Assembly (NCBI RefSeq): GCF_036206005.1
Contig: NZ_CP108143.1
Coordinates: 434,001 to 498,000 of the forward strand
Length of the DNA: 64,000 nucleotides
Origin: Streptomyces sp. NBC_00178
GTDB taxonomy: Bacteria > Actinomycetota > Actinomycetes > Streptomycetales > Streptomycetaceae
Direction of reading: 5' to 3'
Below, piece after piece: positions 51,033-58,580 of this stretch (position 1 is its first letter; each line of letters opens with the position of its first letter). The position numbers were made by a program, and so were the translations under genes. Under the pieces are notes generated by a model. The model saw nothing but the letters and a program-made list of their open reading frames with translations, made no database searches and was not told the origin of the DNA.

Positions 51033-52099
51033 ACAGGGACCAGGACACCGTCACGGCATCCGCCGCAGCCGGGGACGCCACCGTGCCGTCGTTCGCCGTG
51101 ATCCCAGGCAGCCAGGTCCGCCATGCCCTCGACGGTCGCGAGAAGGAGATCGTGGAGGTGGTCGAGGCCGCCTACCGGCTGCACGGCGCCGGACGGACCG
51201 TCAACCCGCCGTCCTCCTTCCTGCGCTTCCCCGACCGCCCGGCCTCCCGGATGATCGCGCTGCCCGCCTCCCTCGGCGGCGACGCGCCGGTCGACGGGCT
51301 GAAGTGGATCTCCAGCTTCCCGGCGAACGTGCGCTCCGGCGTCCCCCGGGCCTCGGCCGTGCTGATCCTCAACGATCCCGTCACCGGCTACCCGTTCGCC
51401 TGCCTGGAGAGCTCGATCATCAGCGCGACCAGGACGGCCGCCTCCGCCGCGTCGGCCGCCGACCGGCTCAGCCGCGACCGGCCGCGCCCGACGCGCGTCG
51501 GGTTCTTCGGGACGGGCCTGATCGCCCGCTACATCCACACGTTCCTCGAAGGTTCGGGCTGGTCGTTCGACGACGTCGGGATCTACGACCTTTCCGCGGA
51601 CAGCGCGGCCGGGTTCCGCCTCTACGTGGAGCAGTCCGGTGGCGCCGGCGCCGTCACCGTGCACCACGATCCGGAGGAACTGATCCGCACGAGTGATCTC
51701 GTGGTCTTCGCGACCGTGGCCGCGGAGCCCCATGTGCACGATCCGGCGTGGTTCGACCACAACCCCGTGGTGCTGCACGTGTCGTTGCGGGACCTCTCTC
51801 CGCAGGTCCTGCTCGCCGCCACCAACGTCGTGGACGACATCGAGCACTGCCTGCGGGCGGCCACCTCCCCCCATCTGACCGAACAGCTCACCGGGAACCG
51901 GGACTTCGTGCTCGGCACCCTGGACGACGTGATGGCGGGGCGGGTGACTCCGGCGAGGGACCGGCCGGTGGTCTTCTCACCCTTCGGCCTCGGGGTGCTC
52001 GATCTCGCGGTCGGGAGCTACGTCTACGACCGGGTCGCACGCTCCGGCGAACTCGGCGTCGTCGACGACTTCTTCCACGAACGGCGCCGCTACGGATGA
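51029..52099 (+). CDS. sbnB: 2,3-diaminopropionate biosynthesis protein SbnB
   Basis: A 356-residue NAD-dependent enzyme of the ornithine cyclodeaminase/alanine dehydrogenase fold. SbnB oxidises N-(1-amino-1-carboxy-2-ethyl)glutamate, made by SbnA, to L-2,3-diaminopropionate plus 2-oxoglutarate. Markers include RMIALPASLGG, GLKWISSFPANVRSGVPRASAV, the Rossmann loop TRVGFFGTGLIARYIHTFL and STPHL-like ATSPHLTEQLTGNRDFVLG. The ATG at 51029 lies inside the upstream stop codon, with AGGAGGA nine bases upstream. Its by-product 2-oxoglutarate is the co-substrate of the dioxygenase encoded next to it. Confidence 0.9.
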   Translation: MNRDQDTVTASAAAGDATVPSFAVIPGSQVRHALDGREKEIVEVVEAAYRLHGAGRTVNPPSSFLRFPDRPASRMIALPASLGGDAPVDGLKWISSFPANVRSGVPRASAVLILNDPVTGYPFACLESSIISATRTAASAASAADRLSRDRPRPTRVGFFGTGLIARYIHTFLEGSGWSFDDVGIYDLSADSAAGFRLYVEQSGGAGAVTVHHDPEELIRTSDLVVFATVAAEPHVHDPAWFDHNPVVLHVSLRDLSPQVLLAATNVVDDIEHCLRAATSPHLTEQLTGNRDFVLGTLDDVMAGRVTPARDRPVVFSPFGLGVLDLAVGSYVYDRVARSGELGVVDDFFHERRRYG

Positions 52100-52153
52100 C
52101 GACGGCCGCAGGCCCCGGACCGGGGCCCTGCCACCGCCACACATCACACCTTG

Positions 52154-52195
52154 CGCACCGCGCACCACGCACCACGCACCACGCACCACGCACCG
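52154..52195. repeat. Six heptamer repeats between sbnB and sbnA
   Basis: The 7-base unit CGCACCA (first and last copy CGCACCG) is repeated six times, starting at 52154, 52161, 52168, 52175, 52182 and 52189. It ends only six bases before the sbnA ribosome site. Such an array could slip during replication and change the spacing upstream of the site. Confidence 0.8.
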
Positions 52196-52214
52196 ACCAG
52201 AGGAGGAGTTCGCC

Positions 52215-53273
52215 GTGCCGGTCATCACCGATCCCCAGGCCTTCAACGAGGAGGAGCTCTACGTGGACGTCGAGCCGGTCTTCGGCCACTCACTGCTGCT
52301 CAAGTGCGAGGGTTTCAATTTCGCCGGCTCGATCAAGCTGAAGGCGGCCACGGAGATGGTGTCCGCGGCGGAACGGGACGGGTCCCTGAAGGCCGACTCC
52401 GTCCTCGTCGAATCATCGTCCGGGAACCTCGGCGTGGCGCTGAGCATGATCGCGGCGAGCAAGGGATACCGGTTCGTCTGTGTGACGGACGCCCGCTGCA
52501 ACCTGGCCACCCGCCTGATGATGGAGGCCCTGGGCAGCGAGGTCCACATGGTGGCCGGCCAGGAGGCCAACGGCGGTTTTCTGGGTGCGCGGCTGGACTA
52601 CGTCCGGCGCCTGTGCGCGTCCGACGACAGGTGCGTGTGGCTGAGCCAGTACTCCAACCCGGCCAACTGGAAGGCCCACTACCGGACGACCGCACCCCAG
52701 ATCGCGCGCGCCTTCCCCCGGCTCGACGTCCTGTTCGTGGGTGCCGGGACCACCGGAACCCTGATGGGCTGCGCACGCTACTTCCGGGACAGGCTCCGGA
52801 ACTCCGGACGCCCGGTGCGGGTCGTGGCGGTGGACAGCGTGGGCTCCGTGGCCTTCGGCGGGGAGCCCGGCCGAAGGCTGATCCCCGGTCTCGGGATGAG
52901 CATGCGCCCGCCGCTCCTGGACGAGTCGTACGTCGACGAGGTGGTGCTGGTCGAGGAGGCCGACACGATCCGCGCCTGCCGGCGCCTCGCCAGGCGCGGC
53001 TTCCTCTTCGGCGGATCCACCGGCACGGTGGTGAGCGGGGCGACCGACTGGCTGGCCCGCCGGGAGACCCCGGGCCTCACCGCTGTGGCCGTGGCACCGG
53101 ACCTGGGTGAGCGGTATCTCGACACCGTGTATCAGGACAACTGGGTCCAGGACCTGTACGGCGACGGGCCGTTGAGGACGGGAGCGCACGCCCGCGCGGC
53201 CACCCCGGCGGACGGTCCTCCGCCTGCCCCGTCGGACCCGGGCGTCAGCGCGTCGCGTCGGGGCTTCCCCTGA
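52215..53273 (+). CDS. sbnA: 2,3-diaminopropionate biosynthesis protein SbnA
   Basis: A 352-residue PLP enzyme of the cysteine synthase fold. SbnA joins O-phospho-L-serine and L-glutamate to N-(1-amino-1-carboxy-2-ethyl)glutamate, the substrate of SbnB. Key features are the PLP lysine Lys41 in FAGSIKLKAAT, the phosphate loop SSSGNLGVALSMIA, QYSNPANWKAHYRTTAPQIA and GAGTTGTLMG. The C-terminal 25 residues are Pro-rich and absent from most relatives. The GTG at 52215 has AGGAGG eight bases upstream. The gene closes the operon and a strong hairpin follows. Confidence 0.9.
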   Translation: MPVITDPQAFNEEELYVDVEPVFGHSLLLKCEGFNFAGSIKLKAATEMVSAAERDGSLKADSVLVESSSGNLGVALSMIAASKGYRFVCVTDARCNLATRLMMEALGSEVHMVAGQEANGGFLGARLDYVRRLCASDDRCVWLSQYSNPANWKAHYRTTAPQIARAFPRLDVLFVGAGTTGTLMGCARYFRDRLRNSGRPVRVVAVDSVGSVAFGGEPGRRLIPGLGMSMRPPLLDESYVDEVVLVEEADTIRACRRLARRGFLFGGSTGTVVSGATDWLARRETPGLTAVAVAPDLGERYLDTVYQDNWVQDLYGDGPLRTGAHARAATPADGPPPAPSDPGVSASRRGFP

Positions 53274-53324
53274 ACCCCGGAGGGTCCTCCGCACCGCCGG
53301 CACATGGGGGGAGCGGAGGAAACG

Positions 53325-53359
53325 GGATCCCGCACGGCGGCTTCCGCCGTGCGGGATCC
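53325..53359. terminator. Terminator of the biosynthetic operon
   Basis: Arms GGATCCCGCACGGCGG (53325-53340) and its complement (53344-53359) have a 3-base loop. It lies 52 bases past the sbnA stop. Confidence 0.8.
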
Positions 53360-53561
53360 GCGCGGACAGGGGCACGCCCGTGCGCGTGGCGAAGGGCGGT
53401 TGGGGTGGGGAGAGCGCGGTGGCCACCGTCCTCCACTCTCAACGTACAGCGGCACACAGGGCTTGCCGCAGGGCCCCCGGCGTACTGCAGGGTGGCCGCG
53501 AAATTGCTGGTCGACGTCATCGGGCGCTGAGGCGGCCGGCGCCACCTGGCCACCCGAGCGC

Positions 53562-54107
53562 TCAGACGCGTTCCAGAGGGCGGTGCGGGAGGGGAGGGAG
53601 TTCGATGCGGACGGAGTCGTCGGGGCGGACGGGGCCGCCGCGGAGCACCACGGCCATGATGCCGGCCTTGAAGGTGAACTCGCCCGAGACCGGGTCCAGT
53701 GCGAAGACCTCACCGAGCAGTCCCTGCCGGAAGTCGTTGATCTTCGCGCACGGATTCCGCAGGCCGGTCACCTCGAGCACGGCTTCCGCGCCGATGTGCA
53801 GCAGGGCGCCTTCGGGCAGTCCGAGCAGGTCCACGCCACGGGTCGTGATGTTCTCCCCGAGCCCGCCCGCGGCGACGGCGAAGCCCTTCAGAGCGAGCTC
53901 GTCGAAGAGTTCCTCGTGCATGAGGTGGACCTGCCGCAGGTTCGGCAGGTCCGGTTCGTAGGTCATGCGGAACTGGTGACGGATCGTCGTCCCCGCGTGC
54001 ACGTCCCCCTCCACGCCGAGGCCGGCGAGCAGCGTGACGGCCTCACGGTTCGGCTTGCTGAACGAGTACGTCGCATTGCTGCTGACAGCTGTCACCCGGC
54101 CCAACAC
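53562..54107 (-). CDS. MOSC-domain protein
   Basis: A 181-residue protein with the MOSC fold, used by molybdenum-cofactor sulfurases and by proteins that handle reactive sulfur and metal-sulfur chemistry. Features are TLLAGLGVEGDVHAG, QVHLMHEELFDELA, GLGENITTRGVDLLGLP and LEVTGLRNPCAKINDFR. The Cys of NPC is the conserved residue of the family. Its target is unknown. The GTG at 54107 is favoured; GTG at 54095 is possible. It lies next to the diaminopropionate operon but on the opposite strand. Confidence 0.85.
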   Translation of the reverse strand: MLGRVTAVSSNATYSFSKPNREAVTLLAGLGVEGDVHAGTTIRHQFRMTYEPDLPNLRQVHLMHEELFDELALKGFAVAAGGLGENITTRGVDLLGLPEGALLHIGAEAVLEVTGLRNPCAKINDFRQGLLGEVFALDPVSGEFTFKAGIMAVVLRGGPVRPDDSVRIELPPLPHRPLERV

Positions 54108-54177
54108 CCTGCACCCACCCGCCCTCGGAAACACGCCGGTCAGACTGTAGGGCAGCGTGCGAGGGGACGTCCGCCCG

Positions 54178-54292
54178 CCCCTGGGCACAGCGCGAGCGGC
54201 GAGCCACCCCTGGGCACGTCACGAGCGGGGAGCCGCCCCGTTCGAGCCGTGAGGGACACCGGCCCCGCACACCGCACACCGCACACCGCACC
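54178..54292. repeat. 30-bp direct repeat and CGCACAC heptamers
   Basis: CCCTGGGCAC begins two similar 30-base segments at 54178 and 54208. Just after, the 7-base unit CGCACAC is repeated three times with a fourth partial copy at 54266-54292. The region lies upstream of the MOSC gene (minus strand) and the cold-shock gene (plus strand), with no gene inside. Confidence 0.7.
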
Positions 54293-54441
54293 GGCGAACC
54301 GTGCACGGAACCCGCCCTGTTCCCCCGCGGATCGGATAAGAGGGCTGGAGTCGGGGTAGTACGGCTGATGGCTCCTGTGGTCGCGGGGGCCGGGGCACGC
54401 TCGACGAGGGCTGCTCCCGGGATGGACGAAGGAAGAACGGT

Positions 54442-54645
54442 ATGGCGAGCGGCACCGTGAAGTGGTTCAACTCCGAAAAGGGCTTCGGTTTCATCTCGCA
54501 GGAGGGCGGGGGCCCGGACGTCTTCGCCCACTACTCGGAGATCAACGGCTCCGGGTACCGCGAGCTGACGGAGGGCGAGCACGTCACCTTCGACATCGGC
54601 CAGGGGCAGAAGGGTCCTCAGGCGCAGAACATCACCCGGGGCTGA
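54442..54645 (+). CDS. Cold-shock protein (CspA family)
   Basis: A 67-residue single-stranded nucleic-acid-binding OB-fold protein. The RNP motifs are intact: [11 protein letters not shown] (RNP1) and [10 protein letters not shown] (RNP2), with [10 protein letters not shown] at the start. Streptomycetes have several such proteins, active as RNA chaperones. The ATG at 54442 is preceded by GGAAGAA a few bases upstream. A hairpin terminator follows, so it is a monocistronic gene. Confidence 0.95.
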   Translation: MASGTVKWFNSEKGFGFISQEGGGPDVFAHYSEINGSGYRELTEGEHVTFDIGQGQKGPQAQNITRG

Positions 54646-54661
54646 CCCGGACGGGCACCAG

Positions 54662-54698
54662 GGGTGCGGCGGCCGGTTTCCGAGCGGCCGCCGCACCC
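54662..54698. terminator. Terminator after the cold-shock gene
   Basis: A 14-bp perfect stem (GGGTGCGGCGGCCG at 54662-54675, complement at 54685-54698) with a 9-base loop begins 17 bases after the cold-shock stop codon. It also faces the convergent SRPBCC gene. Confidence 0.8.
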
Positions 54699-54715
54699 GA
54701 CGGGGTCACGCCGCC

Positions 54716-55132
54716 TCAGTCGGCGAAGGCGCTCTGGAGTGCCGCGAGCCCGTCGGAGTAGATGCCCCGGAACAGGCCGACCGCCTCGGCCTCGTCGACG
54801 CCGTCCGGCGTGAACGTGCCGCTCCACTCGACCCGTGAGGTGCCCGGACCGGAGTCCGCGTGCACGGTGAGGGTGGAGAGGTAGGCGGTCACCGGGAAGG
54901 GCGCGCTCAGAATCGAGTAACTGTAGGTGCGGGCCTCGTCGTCGAACGTCTCGAGGCGCTCGACGATCACTCCGCCGTCCTGGTCGGTGAGGCTGCGGAC
55001 CCGCCCGCCCTCACCGAGTTCACTGCCGGGGATGTACGGAAGCCAGTCCGGCAGACTGCCGAATCCGCCGATGAGCTTCCAGACACGGTCCGGCGGGACG
55101 GGGATGCGGACGGACACACTGGTCGTGGCCAT
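54716..55132 (-). CDS. SRPBCC-family (polyketide cyclase-like) protein
   Basis: A 138-residue START-like protein. It shows VSVRIPVPPDRVWKLIGGFGSLPDWLPYI, the mid strand GGVIVERLETFDDEARTYSYSI and the long helix GLFRGIYSDGLAALQSAFA. These proteins bind hydrophobic ligands and include aromatase/cyclases, but most streptomycete members are unassigned. The ATG at 55132 has AAGGAGA seven bases upstream. It lies 77 bases downstream of the aldo/keto reductase gene on the same strand and may form an operon with it. Confidence 0.85.
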   Translation of the reverse strand: MATTSVSVRIPVPPDRVWKLIGGFGSLPDWLPYIPGSELGEGGRVRSLTDQDGGVIVERLETFDDEARTYSYSILSAPFPVTAYLSTLTVHADSGPGTSRVEWSGTFTPDGVDEAEAVGLFRGIYSDGLAALQSAFAD

Positions 55133-55209
55133 CAGGTTCTCCTTGTGGGTGTGAGCGGACGCGATGTACGTGGCGGTGGGCACGGCCCGGACCGCGGCGG
55201 CGCGCGGGG

Positions 55210-56220
55210 TCAGTTCGTGGGGACGGGGGCGTCGGCGGCGATCAGCTTCTCGTCGCGGAGTGCCGCCCAGAAGCCCGCCGGGACTCGCTCGCCCAGGGCG
55301 GCGACGTCCTCGGCGACACGGCTCGGCCTGGTGGCGCCGGGAATGGCGGCGACGGTTGCCGGGTGGGCGAGTGAGAACTGCAGGGCGGCGGCCTTGATCC
55401 CGATGCCGTGGCGCTCGGCGAGAGCCTTGATCCGCTCCACCTTGGCGACGATCTCCGCGGGTGCTTCCTGGTACTCGAAGTGGCGGCCTCCTGCGAGGAC
55501 GCCCGAGCTGTAGGGTCCGCCGACGACGATGTCGACGTTCTGCTCGGCGGCCGCGGGCAGCAGGCGCTGCAGCGCGCGGTCGTGGTCGAGGAGGGTGTAG
55601 CGGCCGGCGAGGAGGAACGCGTCGGGCTTCGGCTCGTCGAGGTCGAGGGTGAGTTCCAGGGGCTCCACCCGGTTGACGCCGAGGCCCCATGCCTTGATGA
55701 CGCCCTCGGCCCGGAGCTTCTCCAGGGTGCGGAAGGCGCCCGTGCGGGCGGTCTCGTAGCGGGCGAGCCATTCGTCGCCGTAGAAGTCCTGAGCGATGTC
55801 GTGCACCCAGACGATGTCGAGGCGGTCGGTCTTCAGCCGGGTGAGGCTGTCCTCGATGGATCGCATCGTCGCGTCGGCCGTGTAGTCGTTCACCATCTTG
55901 TTGGGGCGGCCGTGTTCGAAGAGTCCGCCCTTCTCGCCGAGTTCACGTGCCGCCGGATCCTCGGCCTCGTCGAGGACGACGCGCCCCACCTTGGTACTGA
56001 GGACGAAGCTCTCCCGGGGGTGGGAGGCGAGGACCTCGCCCAGCCGGATCTCCGCCAGGCCCGCGCCGTAGAAGGGGGCGGTGTCGAAGTAGCGGATGCC
56101 GTGGTCCCAGGCGGCCTCGACCGTGGCGGCGGCCTCCGCGTCGGGGATGGCGCGGAACATGTTGCCCAGTGGAGCCGTCCCGAAGCCGAGCGGTCCGGGG
56201 AGGAGGGGTGCGATGCCCAT
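55210..56220 (-). CDS. Aldo/keto reductase (D-threo-aldose dehydrogenase-like)
   Basis: A 336-residue NAD(P)-dependent oxidoreductase. Catalytic features are IRYFDTAPFYGAGLAEIRLG (Asp and Tyr), VLSTKVGRVV (Lys) and DIVWVHDIAQDF (His). The middle (AEDPAARELGEKGGLFEH) is longer than in many AKR proteins and typical of the sugar or pyridoxal dehydrogenase-like subgroup. The ATG at 56220 has AAGGAA about eight bases upstream. It is divergent from a LysR-type regulator gene, so it is probably that regulator's target. Confidence 0.9.
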   Translation of the reverse strand: MGIAPLLPGPLGFGTAPLGNMFRAIPDAEAAATVEAAWDHGIRYFDTAPFYGAGLAEIRLGEVLASHPRESFVLSTKVGRVVLDEAEDPAARELGEKGGLFEHGRPNKMVNDYTADATMRSIEDSLTRLKTDRLDIVWVHDIAQDFYGDEWLARYETARTGAFRTLEKLRAEGVIKAWGLGVNRVEPLELTLDLDEPKPDAFLLAGRYTLLDHDRALQRLLPAAAEQNVDIVVGGPYSSGVLAGGRHFEYQEAPAEIVAKVERIKALAERHGIGIKAAALQFSLAHPATVAAIPGATRPSRVAEDVAALGERVPAGFWAALRDEKLIAADAPVPTN

Positions 56221-56270
56221 GAGGTGATTCCTTACGGGAGGGAATGGATCCGACGCTTTTTCATTCGATA

Positions 56271-56342
56271 TGCGAAGGTTCGTCGGCCTTACGCATTCGA
56301 GGTTAGGATCGATACTTGAGACTGTCCAAGACACGCTTGGAC
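56271..56342. promoter_or_regulatory. LysR-type operator region
   Basis: Two dyads lie in the 147-base divergent gap. TGCGAAGG (56271-56278) pairs imperfectly with CCTTACGCA (56287-56295), and GTCCAAG (56324-56330) pairs perfectly with CTTGGAC (56336-56342) around ACACG. The second matches the inverted-repeat style of LysR-type sites and would control both the aldo/keto reductase and the regulator itself. Confidence 0.65.
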
Positions 56343-56367
56343 TGAGTTGAGTCCCCCGAGGTCTTAC

Positions 56368-57270
56368 ATGCTTGACCTGCGACAACTTCGCTATTTCGTG
56401 GCCGTGGCCGAGGCCGAGCACGTGGGCCGAGCCGCGGAGGAACTGCACATCTCGCAGTCGCCCCTCAGCCGCCAGATCGCCCAGCTCGAGAAGAACCTGG
56501 GCCTCACACTGTTCGAGCGGAGCCAGCAGCGCATCCGCCTGACCGCCGACGGCAAGGTCTTCCTCACCGAGACGCGGGCCCTGCTGCGGCACGCGGACAG
56601 GCTGGAGAACCTCGGCCGCCGCCTGGGACGCGGGGAGGAGGGGGGCCTGTGCATCGGATACGTCGCGGACGCCATGCACACCGGCGTGCTGCCGGCGGCG
56701 CTGCGCGCGCTCCAGGAGGAGCGCCCCGGCATCCACGTCTCGCTCTACAGCCTGACACCCGAGGAGCAGTTCGTGGGGCTCCGGCAGCGCAGCCTCGACA
56801 TCGCCCTGGTCCAGCAGCCTCCGCCGGGGGACGACCCCGACCTGCTCGCTGCACCACTGCTGGAGGATCCGCTGCTCCTCGCCCTGCCCGCGGGGCACCC
56901 ACTGGCCGGTCGTGGCACGCTCACGGCGCCGGATCTGGACGGCATGCCCTGGATCGCGGTCGGGGGTTTTGGCGAGCCGGGAGCCCGGGACGCGTTCGTC
57001 GCGTCGTGCGTGGCCTCGGGCTTCACGCCGGACATCCGCCTCGACGCACCCGATCCGCTGACCGCCCTGGGGCTGGTCGCGTCCGGCCTGGGTCTCGCGC
57101 TCGTCCAGCGGAGCATGGTCCGCGGGGCCACCGACGGCGTCGTGGTGCGCGAACTCCCCTGGCACCAGGCGTCCGTGCAGTTGTGGGCCGCGTGGCACAG
57201 GATCGACCTGCGGCCCGTGGTGGCGTCGTTCCGCGAGACGGTACTGACCGGGGGCCCAGCCGGCTCATGA
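56368..57270 (+). CDS. LysR-family transcriptional regulator
   Basis: A 300-residue LysR-type regulator. The N-terminus holds the winged helix-turn-helix: LRQLRYFVAVAEAEHVGRAAEELHISQSPLSRQIAQLE, split here for length. The rest is the type 2 periplasmic-binding-like co-inducer domain, starting near GGLCIGYVADAMHTGVLP. The ATG at 56368 has GAGG nine bases upstream. It sits opposite an aldo/keto reductase gene, with operator-like dyads in the gap, so carbonyl stress or sugar derivatives may be its signal. Confidence 0.92.
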   Translation: MLDLRQLRYFVAVAEAEHVGRAAEELHISQSPLSRQIAQLEKNLGLTLFERSQQRIRLTADGKVFLTETRALLRHADRLENLGRRLGRGEEGGLCIGYVADAMHTGVLPAALRALQEERPGIHVSLYSLTPEEQFVGLRQRSLDIALVQQPPPGDDPDLLAAPLLEDPLLLALPAGHPLAGRGTLTAPDLDGMPWIAVGGFGEPGARDAFVASCVASGFTPDIRLDAPDPLTALGLVASGLGLALVQRSMVRGATDGVVVRELPWHQASVQLWAAWHRIDLRPVVASFRETVLTGGPAGS

Positions 57271-57431
57271 CAAGAATCGGCGCGGACATCGGACGCGGTC
57301 TGCACCCGGCCGGAGCGCACACCGGCGCGATGAACGGCGGAACCACCCCGGCTCGTCCTGGGCTTCGCCGACGGGGTGCTCACGACGGGGGACCGGCATG
57401 GGGCCGCCCGCTCATCCGGGACAATGGGGCC

Positions 57432-57938
57432 ATGCACATCCGTCCTGCGCGCATCGACGACCCGCCGCTCCTCCAGGAGATCGAGAGGGCAGCCGGCAGG
57501 TGCTTCCGGGACGTCGGAATGCCGGAGATCGCGGACGACGAGCCCCTGACCGTGGCGGAGTTGGCCTCGTACGTCGAGCAGGGACTGGCCTGGGTCGCCG
57601 TCGACGCCGCCGACCTCCCGGTGGCCTACCTCATCGCCGGCCCGGTCGACGGGAACCTGCACGTGGAGCAGGTGTCGGTACACCCCGACCACGCCCGTCG
57701 GGGTATCGGACGTCTGCTGCTCGGCCGCCTCGCGGATCACGCCGCGGCCTCCGGTGTGCCCGCGCTGACCCTCACCACCTTCACGGACGTCCCCTGGAAC
57801 GCCCCCTACTACGGACGCTGCGGCTTCCGCATCCTGACCGACGACGAACTCGGTCCCGGACTCCGGGAGATCCGCAGGCAGGAAGCCGCCCACGGCCTGG
57901 ACCGGTGGCCCCGGATCTGCATGCGCCGCGACGTATGA
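57432..57938 (+). CDS. GNAT-family N-acetyltransferase
   Basis: A 168-residue acetyltransferase with the acetyl-CoA loop in EQVSVHPDHARRGIGRLLL and a final strand near PYYGRCGFRIL. The length and pattern fit stand-alone bacterial GNAT enzymes. The C-terminal part (EIRRQEAAHGLDRWPRICM) is a common streptomycete GNAT ending. The substrate cannot be guessed. The ribosome site at the ATG at 57432 is weak. Confidence 0.85.
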   Translation: MHIRPARIDDPPLLQEIERAAGRCFRDVGMPEIADDEPLTVAELASYVEQGLAWVAVDAADLPVAYLIAGPVDGNLHVEQVSVHPDHARRGIGRLLLGRLADHAAASGVPALTLTTFTDVPWNAPYYGRCGFRILTDDELGPGLREIRRQEAAHGLDRWPRICMRRDV

Positions 57939-58056
57939 GGCCCCTGGGGACGGTGCCGCCGGGCCGGCTCCGCGCGGCACCATAGGACCGGGTCCGCAAC
58001 GCAGCCCGAGTCCGCTGCCCGTCGGCACTGTCGTACCCCTTCGTTACGGTCGGATC

Positions 58057-58437
58057 ATGAGTGTCTCCCTCTACTACACCGCGAGCAGGGCGAAGCCCCT
58101 GACAGACGCCGAGGCGGCCGACGTCGCCCGAACCGTCGCCGCCCGTACGTCGTCCTTCCCGTACCCGGACGAGGAGAGCCTGTACCTGTACGAGAACGGT
58201 GGGGGTGGGCCGCGCGACATCCTGGCCGGGTCCACCAAGCTGCCGTTCGACCCCGGCCGGGCCCTGCCGGTCATCGCCCATGTGCTGGACTCCGTCACCG
58301 AGTTGCGCCGGTCCCTGCCGGACGCGGAATGGCGCGTGCACATGGACGACCTCGACGTCCCGTGGGACGCGCACGCCGGTTATGCCCTCCCCGGCATGCG
58401 CGACACGGATCTCGCGGGCGGACCGGGCGGCGTCTGA
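58057..58437 (+). CDS. Hypothetical streptomycete protein
   Basis: A 126-residue acidic soluble protein, MSVSLYYTASRAKPLTDAE, with a DEESLYLYENGGGGPRDIL turn and a helical stretch around RALPVIAHVLDSVTELRRSLPDAEW. No known domain was recognised. Similar unannotated proteins occur in streptomycetes as far as I recall. The ATG at 58057 lacks a strong ribosome site, but codon bias is good. Confidence 0.65.
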   Translation: MSVSLYYTASRAKPLTDAEAADVARTVAARTSSFPYPDEESLYLYENGGGGPRDILAGSTKLPFDPGRALPVIAHVLDSVTELRRSLPDAEWRVHMDDLDVPWDAHAGYALPGMRDTDLAGGPGGV

Positions 58438-58580
58438 GGGCTGTCCGCCGTGACGACCGGGGCCGGAGGCCGGGCGGATTCCGGGTGTGGTCCGCAGGGT
58501 CGCCCCGGGGGCTCTCCACCCCACCGGGCGGCGGGCCTGCCGCATGGGCTCCGGGACCGGACCGCACCAGGCTTGCCGTC

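Noticed and set aside
44992..53273. Staphyloferrin-type siderophore cluster suggested by sbnA and sbnB
   Set aside because: No IucA/IucC-type siderophore synthetases, citrate synthase or siderophore transporter are present. The neighbours are a Pls-like protein and an NRPS, so the diaminopropionate is more likely for a peptide or polymer.
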